A stretch of 15,988 nt of DNA. Origin: Ferruginibacter sp. GTDB lineage: Bacteria; Bacteroidota; Bacteroidia; Chitinophagales; Chitinophagaceae. The stretch is from positions 1-15,988 of the forward strand of contig JAGPDJ010000017.1 of the NCBI GenBank assembly GCA_018057635.1, given 5' to 3'. The notes below the pieces were generated by a model, which did no database searches, was not told the origin of the DNA, and was given only the letters and a program-made list of their open reading frames with translations. Of the stretch, positions 7,285 to 15,003 are shown in pieces; the stretch's first letter is position 1, and each line of letters begins with the position of its first letter. The translations under genes and the position numbers were made by a program.

Positions 7285-8106
7285 ATGATACCAGACTACT
7301 TTGTACAACTTGAGGGCACCCAGATAGCAGTGTATGACCATGGCGAAGTGTCAGCACCGGTTTTATTCTTTGTACATGGTAATTCACTTGGGGCATTCAG
7401 TTTTGAAAAGCAGTTTCGATACCTGGAAAGCAAGCACTATCGTTGTATCGCTCTTGATCTGCCCGGACACGGGAACTCGGGCAAAGCCCCGCCCGGTGTG
7501 TATTCTATGAGGTATTTCACAAAAATCATCAACGCATTCGTGAAAGAGTCAGATCTTCAGAAAATTTTATTTGTAGGGCATTCGTTTGGAGGCCACCTCT
7601 TGCTGGAAAGTTGCGGGGAATTGAATCAGGTAATGAAAGGCCTGGTTATTTTTGGTACCCCTCCGATGCAGTCGCCACCCGATTTTGCCAGCATGTTTTT
7701 TGAAAATGATGCTGCGGGGCTTCTGTTCCGGGATAACCTGGGTGATCATGAAATTGCTGTGTTTGGAAAAGCATTCATTCGACCACATGCGGAATTGCCG
7801 CAATCTATAAGCCACTCCATCAGGAATGCAGACCCTGCAATGCGCCATTCTATTGGAGCTGACCTGATGGCGGGCAATACGAAAAACGAAGCTACAATCA
7901 TTGCAGATCTCAAGGTGCCTGTTGCAATTTTGCATGGGCAGGAAGATCAACTTGTTAATGCAGCATATTTTCAATCATTAGTAATTCCCAGTTTATGGGA
8001 GAATAAAATACACTTGATTCCCCAGGCCGGACACAGTCCACAAATAGAACAGCCGTGGATCTTTAATCAATTGCTGAACGAAGTATGCCAATTTGTTTTC
8101 AAGTAG
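7285..8106 (+). CDS. Alpha/beta hydrolase fold enzyme
   Basis: A 273-residue soluble hydrolase of normal family length. The fold's landmarks are in order: oxyanion-hole motif HGN at 31-33, DLPGHGNS at 58-65, nucleophile elbow GHSFGG with Ser100, acidic residue Asp221 in HGQEDQLV, and catalytic His250 in AGHSP. A cap region lies between about 127 and 205. There is no signal peptide, so it is cytoplasmic. The substrate is not deducible: esterase, lactonase and C-C hydrolase are all possible. It is divergent from a PAS-LuxR regulator, so its expression may respond to that protein. No other gene follows in the same direction. Confidence 0.92.
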   Translation: MIPDYFVQLEGTQIAVYDHGEVSAPVLFFVHGNSLGAFSFEKQFRYLESKHYRCIALDLPGHGNSGKAPPGVYSMRYFTKIINAFVKESDLQKILFVGHSFGGHLLLESCGELNQVMKGLVIFGTPPMQSPPDFASMFFENDAAGLLFRDNLGDHEIAVFGKAFIRPHAELPQSISHSIRNADPAMRHSIGADLMAGNTKNEATIIADLKVPVAILHGQEDQLVNAAYFQSLVIPSLWENKIHLIPQAGHSPQIEQPWIFNQLLNEVCQFVFK

Positions 8107-8415
8107 GATTGGGTGACTTAACAGGTAATAATGAGAAAGGGACTTTACTATCAAAATGAATTTTTCCTATACACCTCGGTAAACAGCAAGTTTAATTATT
8201 CTGAAAATTAACCAATACTCCGAAAATGAGATTGGTTTTCTTCTTCCAAGCAACATCTCCGGAACGGGAAGTTGATGAATTATCCCTGCTTAGGATTTCT
8301 TTTCCAATTCATATCTAAGATGTACCTAAAAGAGAGTTTTGATTGTGTTTGCCATTTCAGTCTGTTTAAGAGTTATGAAATGCTGGGTAAGGGTAATTAG
8401 CTTAATAGATTTGAA
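8107..8415. other. Intergenic stretch without clear genes
   Basis: About 310 bp after the hydrolase with no supported gene. A 30-codon frame starts at ATG 8226 (plus) but has no recognisable features. The segment around 8198-8242 holds an imperfect inverted repeat (gaaaattaaccaat against attggttttc). Function unknown. Confidence 0.5.
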
Positions 8416-8446
8416 GAAAAAGGCCACCTTTTAGGCCATCTTTTTT
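8416..8446 (+). terminator. Possible terminator downstream of the hydrolase gene
   Basis: GGCC at 8422-8425 and GGCC at 8434-8437 can pair around an 8-base loop, with an A-rich left flank and a run of six T at 8441-8446. An alternative hairpin pairs AAAAGG with CCTTTT. The stem is short, so it is weak. It could also act for minus-strand transcripts because of the A tract on the left. Confidence 0.4.
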
Positions 8447-8460
8447 AAGTTCTTTTCATT

Positions 8461-8494
8461 AAAAAAGCCCATAAACATTGAAGTTTACAGGCTT
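8461..8494 (-). terminator. Intrinsic terminator of tRNA-Asn
   Basis: On the minus strand AAGCCTGTAAAC (8494-8483) pairs with GTTTATGGGCTT (8476-8465), a 12-bp stem with two G-U pairs and a 6-base loop, running directly into TTTTTT at 8466-8461. It begins 16 bases after the tRNA 3' end. Confidence 0.82.
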
Positions 8495-8509
8495 AATTTT
8501 CATTCGCTG

Positions 8510-8583
8510 CTCCCCCTGCTGGACTTGAACCAGCGACCCTCTGATTAACAGTCAGATGCTCTAACCAACTGAGCTAAGGAGGA
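8510..8583 (-). tRNA. tRNA-Asn (anticodon GTT)
   Basis: Complete 74-base cloverleaf on the minus strand. The acceptor stem TCCTCCT (8583-8577) pairs with AGGGGGA (8517-8511) with one G-U pair and discriminator G at 8510. The D arm is AGCTCAGTTGGTTAGAGC, the anticodon loop is CTGTTAA with anticodon GTT, and the T arm contains GGTTCAAGTCC. CCA is not encoded. Unlike many tRNA genes it shows no adjacent integrase or partial 3' duplicate here. Confidence 0.95.
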
Positions 8584-8614
8584 ATATTACCTTATTTTCT
8601 ATTTCTAAACTGAG

Positions 8615-8642
8615 TCCCGATTTTATCGGGATCTTGTTTTTT
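8615..8642 (+). terminator. Hairpin with T tract between glucosidase and tRNA
   Basis: TCCCGAT (8615-8621) and ATCGGGA (8625-8631) form a perfect 7-bp stem with a 3-base loop. On the plus strand it is followed by CTTG and a run of six T. No plus-strand gene lies nearby, so it may stop stray plus-strand transcription or serve as a processing or terminator hairpin for the minus-strand glucosidase transcript, where the tail is weaker. Confidence 0.45.
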
Positions 8643-8654
8643 AGTTACTCCTGC

Positions 8655-8702
8655 GTCGTAACAAAAAACTACGACTAAGGTGGAATCTCCCCATAACGGG
8701 GA
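8655..8702. repeat. Two short dyads upstream of tRNA-Asn
   Basis: Dyad 1: GTCGTA (8655-8660) and TACGAC (8670-8675) around ACAAAAAAC. Dyad 2: TCCCC (8688-8692) and GGGGA (8698-8702) around ATAAC. Together with the hairpin at 8615-8631 they give three dyads in about 90 bp of non-coding DNA. Dyad 1 could be a repressor-type operator or an RNA hairpin; no protein can be assigned. Confidence 0.5.
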
Positions 8703-8704
8703 CG

Positions 8705-8736
8705 CAAAAATAGGGGTTTTTAGTTTTTAGTTGAAA
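8705..8736 (-). promoter_or_regulatory. Possible promoter upstream of tRNA-Asn
   Basis: On the minus strand TATTTTTG (8712-8705) matches the TAnnTTTG -7 box exactly. TTTC (8736-8733), 20 bases upstream, is one base from the TTTG -33 box. A transcript would run through the dyads at 8655-8702 and the hairpin at 8615-8631 before the tRNA, giving a leader of about 115 bases. Confidence 0.35.
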
Positions 8737-8789
8737 TATAATACAAACTTTTTTAGCCAAATAGATAAAAAGTGGCCCATCCGTATTCA

Positions 8790-11405
8790 TTAACCGCCAG
8801 AACCACGCCCAATAAGATCTGCAACCAGGGACGTCCACCCTGTTTGGTGGCTGGCGCCAAGGCCAGATCCGGTATCGCCGTGGAAATATTCATAAAACAA
8901 AATAAGGTCTTCATTGCCGGGCTTGTTGAAAAACCAGTTGTATTCGCCAAATAACTTACGGTTACCCTGTTCATTCCGTTTAAAAAGGCTCACAACCCTG
9001 TCCGACAAAAATGCCGACACCTCCACCAGGTTCATCAGGTTACCCGAACCTGCAGGGCACTCTACTTTTACCTGATCGCCATAAAATTCACCATATTTAC
9101 GCACTGACCGTATAATGAGGTAATTGATCGGCATCCACACCGGCCCCCGCCAGTTGCTGTTACCGCCAAACAAATTACTGGTTGAATCTCCGGGATCATA
9201 TTGAATGGTATATTTTTCTCCATCAATTGTTACCGTGTACGGATTGGCCTCATGGTACTTAGATAAGGCCCTGATACCGCCGCCTGATAAAAACTCTGCT
9301 TCATGCAACAAACGCTGCAGGAGGAACAACAACCGCTCTTTTTGCACCAGCGATAACAATACCTTTTCGCCATCGCCCCGTTCTTCATTGGGCCAGAAGA
9401 GGTTATTTCTTTTCCGGTAATTTTCAAACCAGGTTACCCGCTTCTTAAAATCGGGCAGCTTATCGAATGTTTCTTTGCTGATGGTACTCACCGCATACAA
9501 ACTGGTGAGCCCAACGGCGCTCTGTATACGCAGTGGCAAGGGATCGGCTCCGGCAATACACAAAGTGTCGTAAAAAAACCTGTCTTCTTCATTCCACATC
9601 ACATGGCTGTTGAGTGAATCGGCAATGAGTACAAAATGCTCAAAGAATTTGGTGGAGATGTCTTCAAAACCGGGGTCCTGGCCCGAAATCTCGAGGGCAA
9701 TGTCGAGCATATTGAGGGCATACATGCCCATCCAAGCTGTACCGTCTGCCTGCTCCAGTTGCATCTCTTCATCAAAATGATGGCTCCGGTTAAACACACC
9801 AATATTATCAAGGCCCAAAAATCCTCCTTCAAATATATTGTTGCCCTGCCTGTCTTTGCGGTTGATCCACCAGGTGAAATTGATCAGCAATTTCTGAAAA
9901 ACTTTTTTTAAAAAAATAAGATCTCCGGTTCCCGTACGCTCTTTTTCTATCCGGTAAATTTCCATGGCAGCCCATGCCTGCACCGGCGGATTTACATCAC
10001 TAAAATTCCATTCGTATGCCGGCAACTGCCCGTCGGGTTTCATGTACCATTCCCGCATGATCAGCTGCAACTGGTACTTTGCAAAAACCAAATCCACCGA
10101 AGCGAGTGCTATGCAATGAAATGCAAGGTCCCATGCTGCATACCAGGGATATTCCCATTTATCGGGCATGGCGATAATATCCTGGTTCTTTAAATGCGTC
10201 CAGTCTTTATTTCTGCCGTTCTGTTTACCGGCATTTACTTCGGTGATTCCATCGCTGGTGGTGAGCCAGCGCTCTACATCAAAATGATAATACTGCTTGC
10301 TCCACAATAAGCCCGCCAGCGCCTTTCGTTGTATGTTTCGCAGGTCTTCTGATATACCTGTTGGTAAAATGGCCTGGTAAAATTCATCTGCTTCCTGCTT
10401 GCGCTGTGTAAATATATTTTCAAAACCATCAACAAACGGATCGCTGTTTTGCTGGCTGGTAAGCCTGCAATAGATCGTTTTGGTTTCTCCCGCCTGCACT
10501 ACCATTTCATACACCGGTGAAAACTTGGTGCCTTCTTTTTTTGACCGGAGCTTTGCCCTGTTCGTACCGCTGATAATGGCATCGTGAAAGGCATCTTTGG
10601 TATACGGCGACTTTTGCTTACTTCCATTTACTTTGTGAAAATTAGTCTCATTCTCGGTAAACAACCTGTCTTCTGCCGGTTGAAAATAAAAATAATAATT
10701 GCCGAGGCGGCTATGGCTTGCCGAAACCGACATTTGATTCAATGCTTTTATCACCGGTTTGGATTCATCGGGCGTATATACCCACCTGTTATAAAACCAT
10801 AGTGTAGGCAATACCGTTATAGGCGCTTCTGCTGAATTACGGTTGGTTATGTCTATCTTAATAAAGATATCAGTTGTATGTTCCTTGGCATAGGTAACGG
10901 TTACATCAAAGTATTCATCTTTGCTGAAAATGCCTGTATCCAGTATTTCGTATTCCGGTTCTTCCTTCAGCCTGCTCCGGTTTGTATTCAGCAGGTCGGT
11001 ATAAGGAAATTCTTTCTGGGGGTACTTATACAGGTACTCCATATAGTAGTGGGTAGGAATATTATCCTGGTAGAAATACAATTCTTTTACATCTTCACCA
11101 TGGTTGCCGTCGTAATTGCCTAAACCATAGAGGCGTTCTTTCAGGATGGGATCCTTGCCGTTCCACAAAGCCACGGCAAAACAAAGATTTTGAAAATAGT
11201 CTGAAATACCCGCCAGCCCGTCTTCCCCCCAGCGGTATGCCCTGTAATGCGATTGCTCAAAAGGCAGGTAACCCCATGCATCGCCATGTAGCCCGTAATC
11301 TTCCCTTACTGTTCCCCATTGCCTTTCACTTATATAGGGACCCCATTGTTCCAGCGGGGTTTCATTTTTATTATTCTCGTCTAACCGTTTATGTTCTGCT
11401 GTCAT
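8790..11405 (-). CDS. GH63-type glucosidase (MGH1-like glycoside hydrolase)
   Basis: An 871-residue protein with no signal peptide, so probably cytoplasmic. It matches the bacterial GH63 'glucosidase' type: WGPYISERQWGTVREDY near 21-37, then an N-terminal beta-sandwich region to about 340 and an (alpha/alpha)6 barrel from about 350 to the end. PWYAAWDLAFH (420-430) contains the likely general acid Asp426. NWRGPVWMPINYL (751-763) is a family hallmark, and YEYFHGDTG (838-846) contains the likely base Glu839, by analogy with the E-x-Y-x-x-x-TG element of this clan. The likely role is removing alpha-linked glucose, or related glucosyl- or mannosyl-glycerate type substrates, from storage or compatible-solute sugars. 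The exact substrate is not deducible. It stands alone, 158 bp downstream of the Rieske gene. Confidence 0.93.
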   Translation of the reverse strand: MTAEHKRLDENNKNETPLEQWGPYISERQWGTVREDYGLHGDAWGYLPFEQSHYRAYRWGEDGLAGISDYFQNLCFAVALWNGKDPILKERLYGLGNYDGNHGEDVKELYFYQDNIPTHYYMEYLYKYPQKEFPYTDLLNTNRSRLKEEPEYEILDTGIFSKDEYFDVTVTYAKEHTTDIFIKIDITNRNSAEAPITVLPTLWFYNRWVYTPDESKPVIKALNQMSVSASHSRLGNYYFYFQPAEDRLFTENETNFHKVNGSKQKSPYTKDAFHDAIISGTNRAKLRSKKEGTKFSPVYEMVVQAGETKTIYCRLTSQQNSDPFVDGFENIFTQRKQEADEFYQAILPTGISEDLRNIQRKALAGLLWSKQYYHFDVERWLTTSDGITEVNAGKQNGRNKDWTHLKNQDIIAMPDKWEYPWYAAWDLAFHCIALASVDLVFAKYQLQLIMREWYMKPDGQLPAYEWNFSDVNPPVQAWAAMEIYRIEKERTGTGDLIFLKKVFQKLLINFTWWINRKDRQGNNIFEGGFLGLDNIGVFNRSHHFDEEMQLEQADGTAWMGMYALNMLDIALEISGQDPGFEDISTKFFEHFVLIADSLNSHVMWNEEDRFFYDTLCIAGADPLPLRIQSAVGLTSLYAVSTISKETFDKLPDFKKRVTWFENYRKRNNLFWPNEERGDGEKVLLSLVQKERLLFLLQRLLHEAEFLSGGGIRALSKYHEANPYTVTIDGEKYTIQYDPGDSTSNLFGGNSNWRGPVWMPINYLIIRSVRKYGEFYGDQVKVECPAGSGNLMNLVEVSAFLSDRVVSLFKRNEQGNRKLFGEYNWFFNKPGNEDLILFYEYFHGDTGSGLGASHQTGWTSLVADLIGRGSGG

Positions 11406-11524
11406 GTTAACTTATTAATAAAGGAACTGGCATGAGTTTACTACGCATGACATTATTCCGGGGTTCATAACAAGCAATTTAAAACGATGGTATAAAAGTA
11501 AAGAATATTTTGAGGATATGAATA

Positions 11525-11550
11525 ACACGAATTAAGCGGATTACACGAAT
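11525..11550. repeat. Short direct repeat ACACGAAT
   Basis: ACACGAAT occurs at 11525-11532 and 11543-11550, 18 bases apart, between the Rieske gene stop and the glucosidase start. It resembles the degenerate CACGAAT-type dispersed intergenic repeats often seen in Bacteroidota. Within this window it appears only here. Confidence 0.4.
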
Positions 11551-11563
11551 GAGTGTTTTCTGT

Positions 11564-11893
11564 TCAAAGTTTTATAAAGATGCCATCTGCTCTTTTTTCT
11601 ACAGGGTATGTTTTTAAGAAATAACCTTCCCCGCTGCTGTTGCGGCCGTTTTGCAGGTTGAATTTATAGCGGTGCAGCGGGCAGACAATATTTCCCAAAG
11701 TATCAATATATCCCCCGGCTAAATTTCCGCCGGCATGCGGGCATTTTGAATTGCAAGCATATAATGCTTCCCTGAATAAGATGATGCAGAGTTTTTTATT
11801 TTCTAATTCAACAGTTGCAATTCCTTCGGTTGAAAAATTCATTTCGGCCAGGCTTTCTGCTATTTTATGCCAGTTATCATTTTTTTCGAACAT
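11564..11893 (-). CDS. Rieske-type [2Fe-2S] ferredoxin
   Basis: A 109-residue soluble protein that is almost entirely one Rieske domain. The cluster ligands are C51-P-H53 and C71-P-L-H74, separated by 17 residues, matching the C-x-H...C-x-x-H signature with two Cys and two His. The loop residues AGG and the final LKTYPVEKRADGIFIKL strand also fit. The short length and lack of a catalytic domain suggest an electron carrier of the NirD/bacterial Rieske ferredoxin kind, not an oxygenase. No oxygenase or reductase partner lies nearby, so the partner must be elsewhere. A REP-like inverted repeat sits directly upstream. Confidence 0.92.
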   Translation of the reverse strand: MFEKNDNWHKIAESLAEMNFSTEGIATVELENKKLCIILFREALYACNSKCPHAGGNLAGGYIDTLGNIVCPLHRYKFNLQNGRNSSGEGYFLKTYPVEKRADGIFIKL

Positions 11894-11907
11894 ATAAAAA
11901 CAATACG

Positions 11908-11987
11908 TTTTGTGTTACTTTTCGGCTTGGTGGCTTAGTAGCAAAACATCCGCCACGAAGACGCAAAGGCTGAAAGCAGCACAAAGA
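11908..11987. repeat. REP-like imperfect inverted repeat
   Basis: The left arm at about 11908-11942 (TTTTGTG...CGGCTTGGTGGCTTAGTAGC) is an imperfect reverse complement of the right arm at about 11952-11987 (GCCACGAAGACGCAAAGGCTGAAA, then GCAGCACAAAG), with a spacer of about nine bases. It nearly fills the gap between the hflX stop and the Rieske start. It matches the type of CTTxGTGGC-rich palindromic elements dispersed in Bacteroidota genomes (recalled, not searched), and could act as a transcript-end or RNA-stability element. Confidence 0.65.
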
Positions 11988-12002
11988 ATAAACTGTATTC
12001 GT

Positions 12003-13196
12003 TTAATAGAAATATTCTGCCCTGTACGGGTACCTGATCTGGTACATTTCCCTCACTTTATTTAATATCGTTTGGCGCAAGCCATCAAGGTTGCTTCTTT
12101 CCGTAGCTGAAACAAATACACAGTTGCCTTTGGTTTCTTCCTGCCACTTTTCTTTCAGTTCCCTCAAAATATCTTTCTTCACTTCATCCTCCAGCCACTC
12201 ATCAAAAACATGTTTTTCAAAAAGGTCCATCTTGTTAAATATGGTGATGGTTGGCTTTTCAGCAGAACCCAGTTCAGCCAGCGTTTTGTTTACCACGGTT
12301 AACTGCTCTTCATACTGCTGATGCGACATATCTACCACATGCAGCAATATATCGGCTTCCCGCACTTCATCCAGTGTACTCTTAAAACTCTCTACCAGGT
12401 GATGCGGTAATTTTCGTATAAACCCTACCGTATCACTCAATAAAAAAGGTGTTTGTTCAAAAACCACTTTACGGGTGGTGGTATCCAGTGTGGCAAACAA
12501 TTTGTTTTCGGCAAACACATCGCTTTTACTCAAAATGTTCATCAGGGTACTCTTTCCCACATTCGTATATCCTACCAGGGCAACACGGATGAACTCGCCC
12601 CGTTCCTTTCTCTGAGTGAACGCTTGTTTATCTATTTCGGCTAACCGTTTACGTAACAAGCTGATCTTGTCTTTTACTATACGCCTGTCGGTTTCTATTT
12701 CTGTTTCACCCGGGCCCCTCGTTCCCACACCGCCTCCCTGCCTTTCCAGGTGTTTCCACATACCTTTCAGGCGAGGCAGTATATACTGGTATTGTGCCAG
12801 TTCAACCTGGGTTTTTGCCTGCGCTGTTTTGGCCCTGCTGGCGAAAATATCCAATATCAGGTCGCTGCGGTCGATGGTTTTTGTTTCCAGTTCTTTTTCT
12901 ATATTGATGATCTGCGAACCTGTTAACTCATCATCAAAGATCACGATGCTGATATTCCCTTTTAACTGGATATATTTTTTTATCTCATCCAGTTTACCCT
13001 TGCCTACAAATGTTTTACTATCCGGATGCAACATTTTTTGTGTGAACCGTTTTACCGTAACTGCACCGGCTGTTTCTGCCAGGAATGCCAGTTCATCCAG
13101 GTATTCTTTTACCTGCACTTCGGTTTGGTCTTTTTGTATAAGGCCTACGAGAACTGCATTTTCATCCTGGGTTATATTGCTCTTTTTTTCAATCAT
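12003..13196 (-). CDS. hflX: Ribosome-associated GTPase HflX
   Basis: A 397-residue protein of normal family length. The N-terminal HflX domain (about 10-190) includes VGKGK at 64-68 and the hallmark ERQGGGVGTRGPGETEIE at 151-168. The GTPase domain has the P-loop GYTNVGKS at 209-216, TLDTTTR switch I at 236-242, DTVGFI at 255-260 and NKMD at 321-324, followed by the VSAT G5 element. In characterised bacteria HflX binds the 50S subunit and splits or rescues stalled ribosomes under stress. It stands alone between the SurA-like gene and the Rieske gene, and its upstream region holds iterated ATGTGA repeats. Confidence 0.97.
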   Translation of the reverse strand: MIEKKSNITQDENAVLVGLIQKDQTEVQVKEYLDELAFLAETAGAVTVKRFTQKMLHPDSKTFVGKGKLDEIKKYIQLKGNISIVIFDDELTGSQIINIEKELETKTIDRSDLILDIFASRAKTAQAKTQVELAQYQYILPRLKGMWKHLERQGGGVGTRGPGETEIETDRRIVKDKISLLRKRLAEIDKQAFTQRKERGEFIRVALVGYTNVGKSTLMNILSKSDVFAENKLFATLDTTTRKVVFEQTPFLLSDTVGFIRKLPHHLVESFKSTLDEVREADILLHVVDMSHQQYEEQLTVVNKTLAELGSAEKPTITIFNKMDLFEKHVFDEWLEDEVKKDILRELKEKWQEETKGNCVFVSATERSNLDGLRQTILNKVREMYQIRYPYRAEYFY

Positions 13197-13215
13197 ACGT
13201 TAATGTTGAAAATAC

Positions 13216-13395
13216 AAAATGTGAGGAATGTGAAAATATGTTAAATGTGAAAAATTCCTGTACGATAGGTATAGATTTAAGAATATTGTATTTCATTATA
13301 TTCAATTAGAGAATCAGTAAATTAAATAAAAATATCAATCCTATTATGGCTCCCTCATTTTTCACATTCTTCACATTATGTACATTTTCCACATT
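13216..13395. repeat. Inverted clusters of ATGTGA/TCACAT iterons upstream of hflX
   Basis: Between hflX and the SurA-like gene, 13216-13255 carries three ATGTGA units on the plus strand (and one ATATG variant). 13357-13395 carries the same units in reverse orientation (CACATTCTTCACATT, TACATTTTCCACATT). The two clusters are about 100 bp apart and form an imperfect inverted repeat of about 38 bp. The outer cluster abuts the terminator at 13411-13437; the inner cluster lies 20-60 bp upstream of the hflX start. Confidence 0.7.
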
Positions 13396-13410
13396 GATAA
13401 ATCAATAACA

Positions 13411-13437
13411 AAGCGGATGTACTAACTACATCCGCTT
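13411..13437 (-). terminator. Intrinsic terminator of the SurA-like gene
   Basis: AAGCGGATGTA (13411-13421) and TACATCCGCTT (13427-13437) form a perfect 11-bp stem with a 5-base loop. On the minus strand the stem continues into a T-rich tail (TTTGTTATT). It lies 25 bp past the SurA-like stop codon. Confidence 0.8.
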
Positions 13438-13461
13438 ACCAAATTAAACTATTTATATGAA

Positions 13462-14829
13462 TTAGTTCTTACCGGTTGATTGAGATGCTTCTATCCATTT
13501 TTGCATGGCTTTGCAATCCTTAAACTCATCGTCAACCTGGATATGATATGTTTTTATCTTATTATTGAACCATTTCTCCAGCACGTCTTCCTTTTTTTCT
13601 TCCAAAGCACGCTGGGCAACTTTGCTGTAATCGTCTTTTAAATTTTCGCGGTGGGGTTCTGTTCTTGTTTTTAAATAAACAATTCTAACGCCGCGCTTTC
13701 CACGGTCATCGGTGTATTCTACCGGTTTGGAATATTCGCCCACTTTCAGGCTTTGCATCATGGCCACCATATCTTTATCAAGCTGATCAATGGTTAAAAA
13801 TGTTCCGTTTCTTCCCTGTATCATTCCGGCAGTGAACTTGCTGGCTTCATCTTCGCTGTACTTGGCAACAGCAGTTCCAAACATCAATGTGCCCGATATA
13901 AGGTTTGATCTTACTGTATCCAGTTTATCAAAACCATCTTTCATTTCGTATTGTGTTACCTGTGGTATTTTTAAAATGTGGCGCACTACGGCATCATCAC
14001 CGGCACGGCTAACTAACTGAATGATGTGATAACCGAATTTAGATTTGAACGGATTAGACACCTGCCCTTCTTTTAAAGTAAATGCCTTGGAAAGCCATGT
14101 TGGATCAAGGTCTTTCTGGTTGCGGTTAATTTCATACTGGCCGCCCCTGTCTTTGCTTCCCGGATCATCTGATCCGATGGCAGCAAGATTTGCAAAACTT
14201 TTTTTACCGGATTCAATCTGTTTTTTATATTCAACAAGTTGTTCAATACAATATTGTTCGGCATCGCGGCTGGCTTTGGGATATACCAATATCTGTCCAA
14301 CTTCTACTTCGCTTTCATACAATAACAAACTATCTGTAGGTATCTTCTCAAAATAATGTTTTACTTCATTGGGTGTGATCTTAACATCATCAACGATCTT
14401 GTTTCGCATGGCTGAGGCCAGTTTACGATCACGGAAGCCTTCTTTAAAATCTTCCCGTAACTGGTAAACGGATTTACCGGCAACTTTTTCCAGTTCTTCT
14501 TTTGAACCATACTGGCTGATAAAATAACGGATCTGGTTATCAATATCTGTTTCCACTTCTTCATCTGTTACCGGGATAGAATCTTTTTCTGCCTGCAATA
14601 CAAGTGCCTTAATACCCATACTTTGTTCCAGCGTAAGGCAACGTGCGTCGGGAGGTAATTCCATTCCCTGGCGCTGCATGTCAATGATGCTGTTGTCTAT
14701 ATCGCTTTTTAAAACTACTTTATTCCCAACCACACCAACAATTTTATCGGCAAGCACTTTTTTAGGTTGCGCCCATGAAGTAGTAAGCACTAAGCAGGAA
14801 ATAACGGCAAGTAAAATTTTATTTTTCAT
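13462..14829 (-). CDS. SurA-like periplasmic peptidyl-prolyl isomerase
   Basis: A 455-residue exported chaperone. Start ATG 14829 is preferred over an upstream ATG at 14922 because it puts the signal peptide (MKNKILLAVISCLVLTTSWA, cleavage before QPKK) at the N-terminus. An N-terminal SurA-type helical domain (about 25-160) starts with KIVGVVGNKVVLKSDID. Parvulin domain one (about 173-275) shows VGQILVYP, DDPGSKDRGGQYE and FGYHIIQL. A second, more divergent parvulin-like region (about 281-390) starts with VRHILKIPQ, and the C-terminal helix completes the chaperone core. Known role of the family: folding and delivery of outer-membrane beta-barrel proteins in the periplasm. It lies downstream of infB but is separated from it by a strong terminator hairpin, so it is probably transcribed on its own. 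Confidence 0.93.
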   Translation of the reverse strand: MKNKILLAVISCLVLTTSWAQPKKVLADKIVGVVGNKVVLKSDIDNSIIDMQRQGMELPPDARCLTLEQSMGIKALVLQAEKDSIPVTDEEVETDIDNQIRYFISQYGSKEELEKVAGKSVYQLREDFKEGFRDRKLASAMRNKIVDDVKITPNEVKHYFEKIPTDSLLLYESEVEVGQILVYPKASRDAEQYCIEQLVEYKKQIESGKKSFANLAAIGSDDPGSKDRGGQYEINRNQKDLDPTWLSKAFTLKEGQVSNPFKSKFGYHIIQLVSRAGDDAVVRHILKIPQVTQYEMKDGFDKLDTVRSNLISGTLMFGTAVAKYSEDEASKFTAGMIQGRNGTFLTIDQLDKDMVAMMQSLKVGEYSKPVEYTDDRGKRGVRIVYLKTRTEPHRENLKDDYSKVAQRALEEKKEDVLEKWFNNKIKTYHIQVDDEFKDCKAMQKWIEASQSTGKN

Positions 14830-14942
14830 CAGTATTATCCTTCGTGATCCGTTTAAAATTTGAACAGCAGTAAAATTAAACCTGTATTGGCCAAGTGCCC
14901 GTTTTGCAGATTCATTTAACAAAAAATTGTAGGGCCTCTCGT

Positions 14943-14991
14943 TTAAACAAAGAGTTTACACCTTTTTAAAAGGTGTAAACTCTTTGTTTAA
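14943..14991. terminator. Perfect 24-bp inverted repeat, terminator of infB
   Basis: Bases 14943-14966 are an exact reverse complement of 14968-14991 around a single central base. The RNA hairpin would have about 22 bp of stem with a short UUAAA-type loop, an A-rich 5' side and a T-rich 3' side (CTCTTTGTTTAA). It lies 12 bp after the infB stop. Its symmetry makes it usable from either direction. Confidence 0.8.
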
Positions 14992-15003
14992 CTTATAATA
15001 AAC

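Noticed and set aside
8510..8583. tRNA-Asn as an integration site of a mobile element
   Set aside because: No integrase and no second copy of the tRNA 3' end was found on either side within the window.
12616..13203. 195-codon plus-strand frame opposite hflX
   Set aside because: It lies antisense to a clear HflX gene and its composition (Ser/Phe/Leu-rich, no motifs) is that of a shadow frame.
14830..14922. Longer start for the SurA-like protein at 14922
   Set aside because: It would add 31 polar residues before a standard signal peptide; the ATG at 14829 fits the family.
14943..14991. Inverted repeat as insertion-sequence ends
   Set aside because: The arms are adjacent with one base between them and no transposase is present; position after infB fits a terminator.
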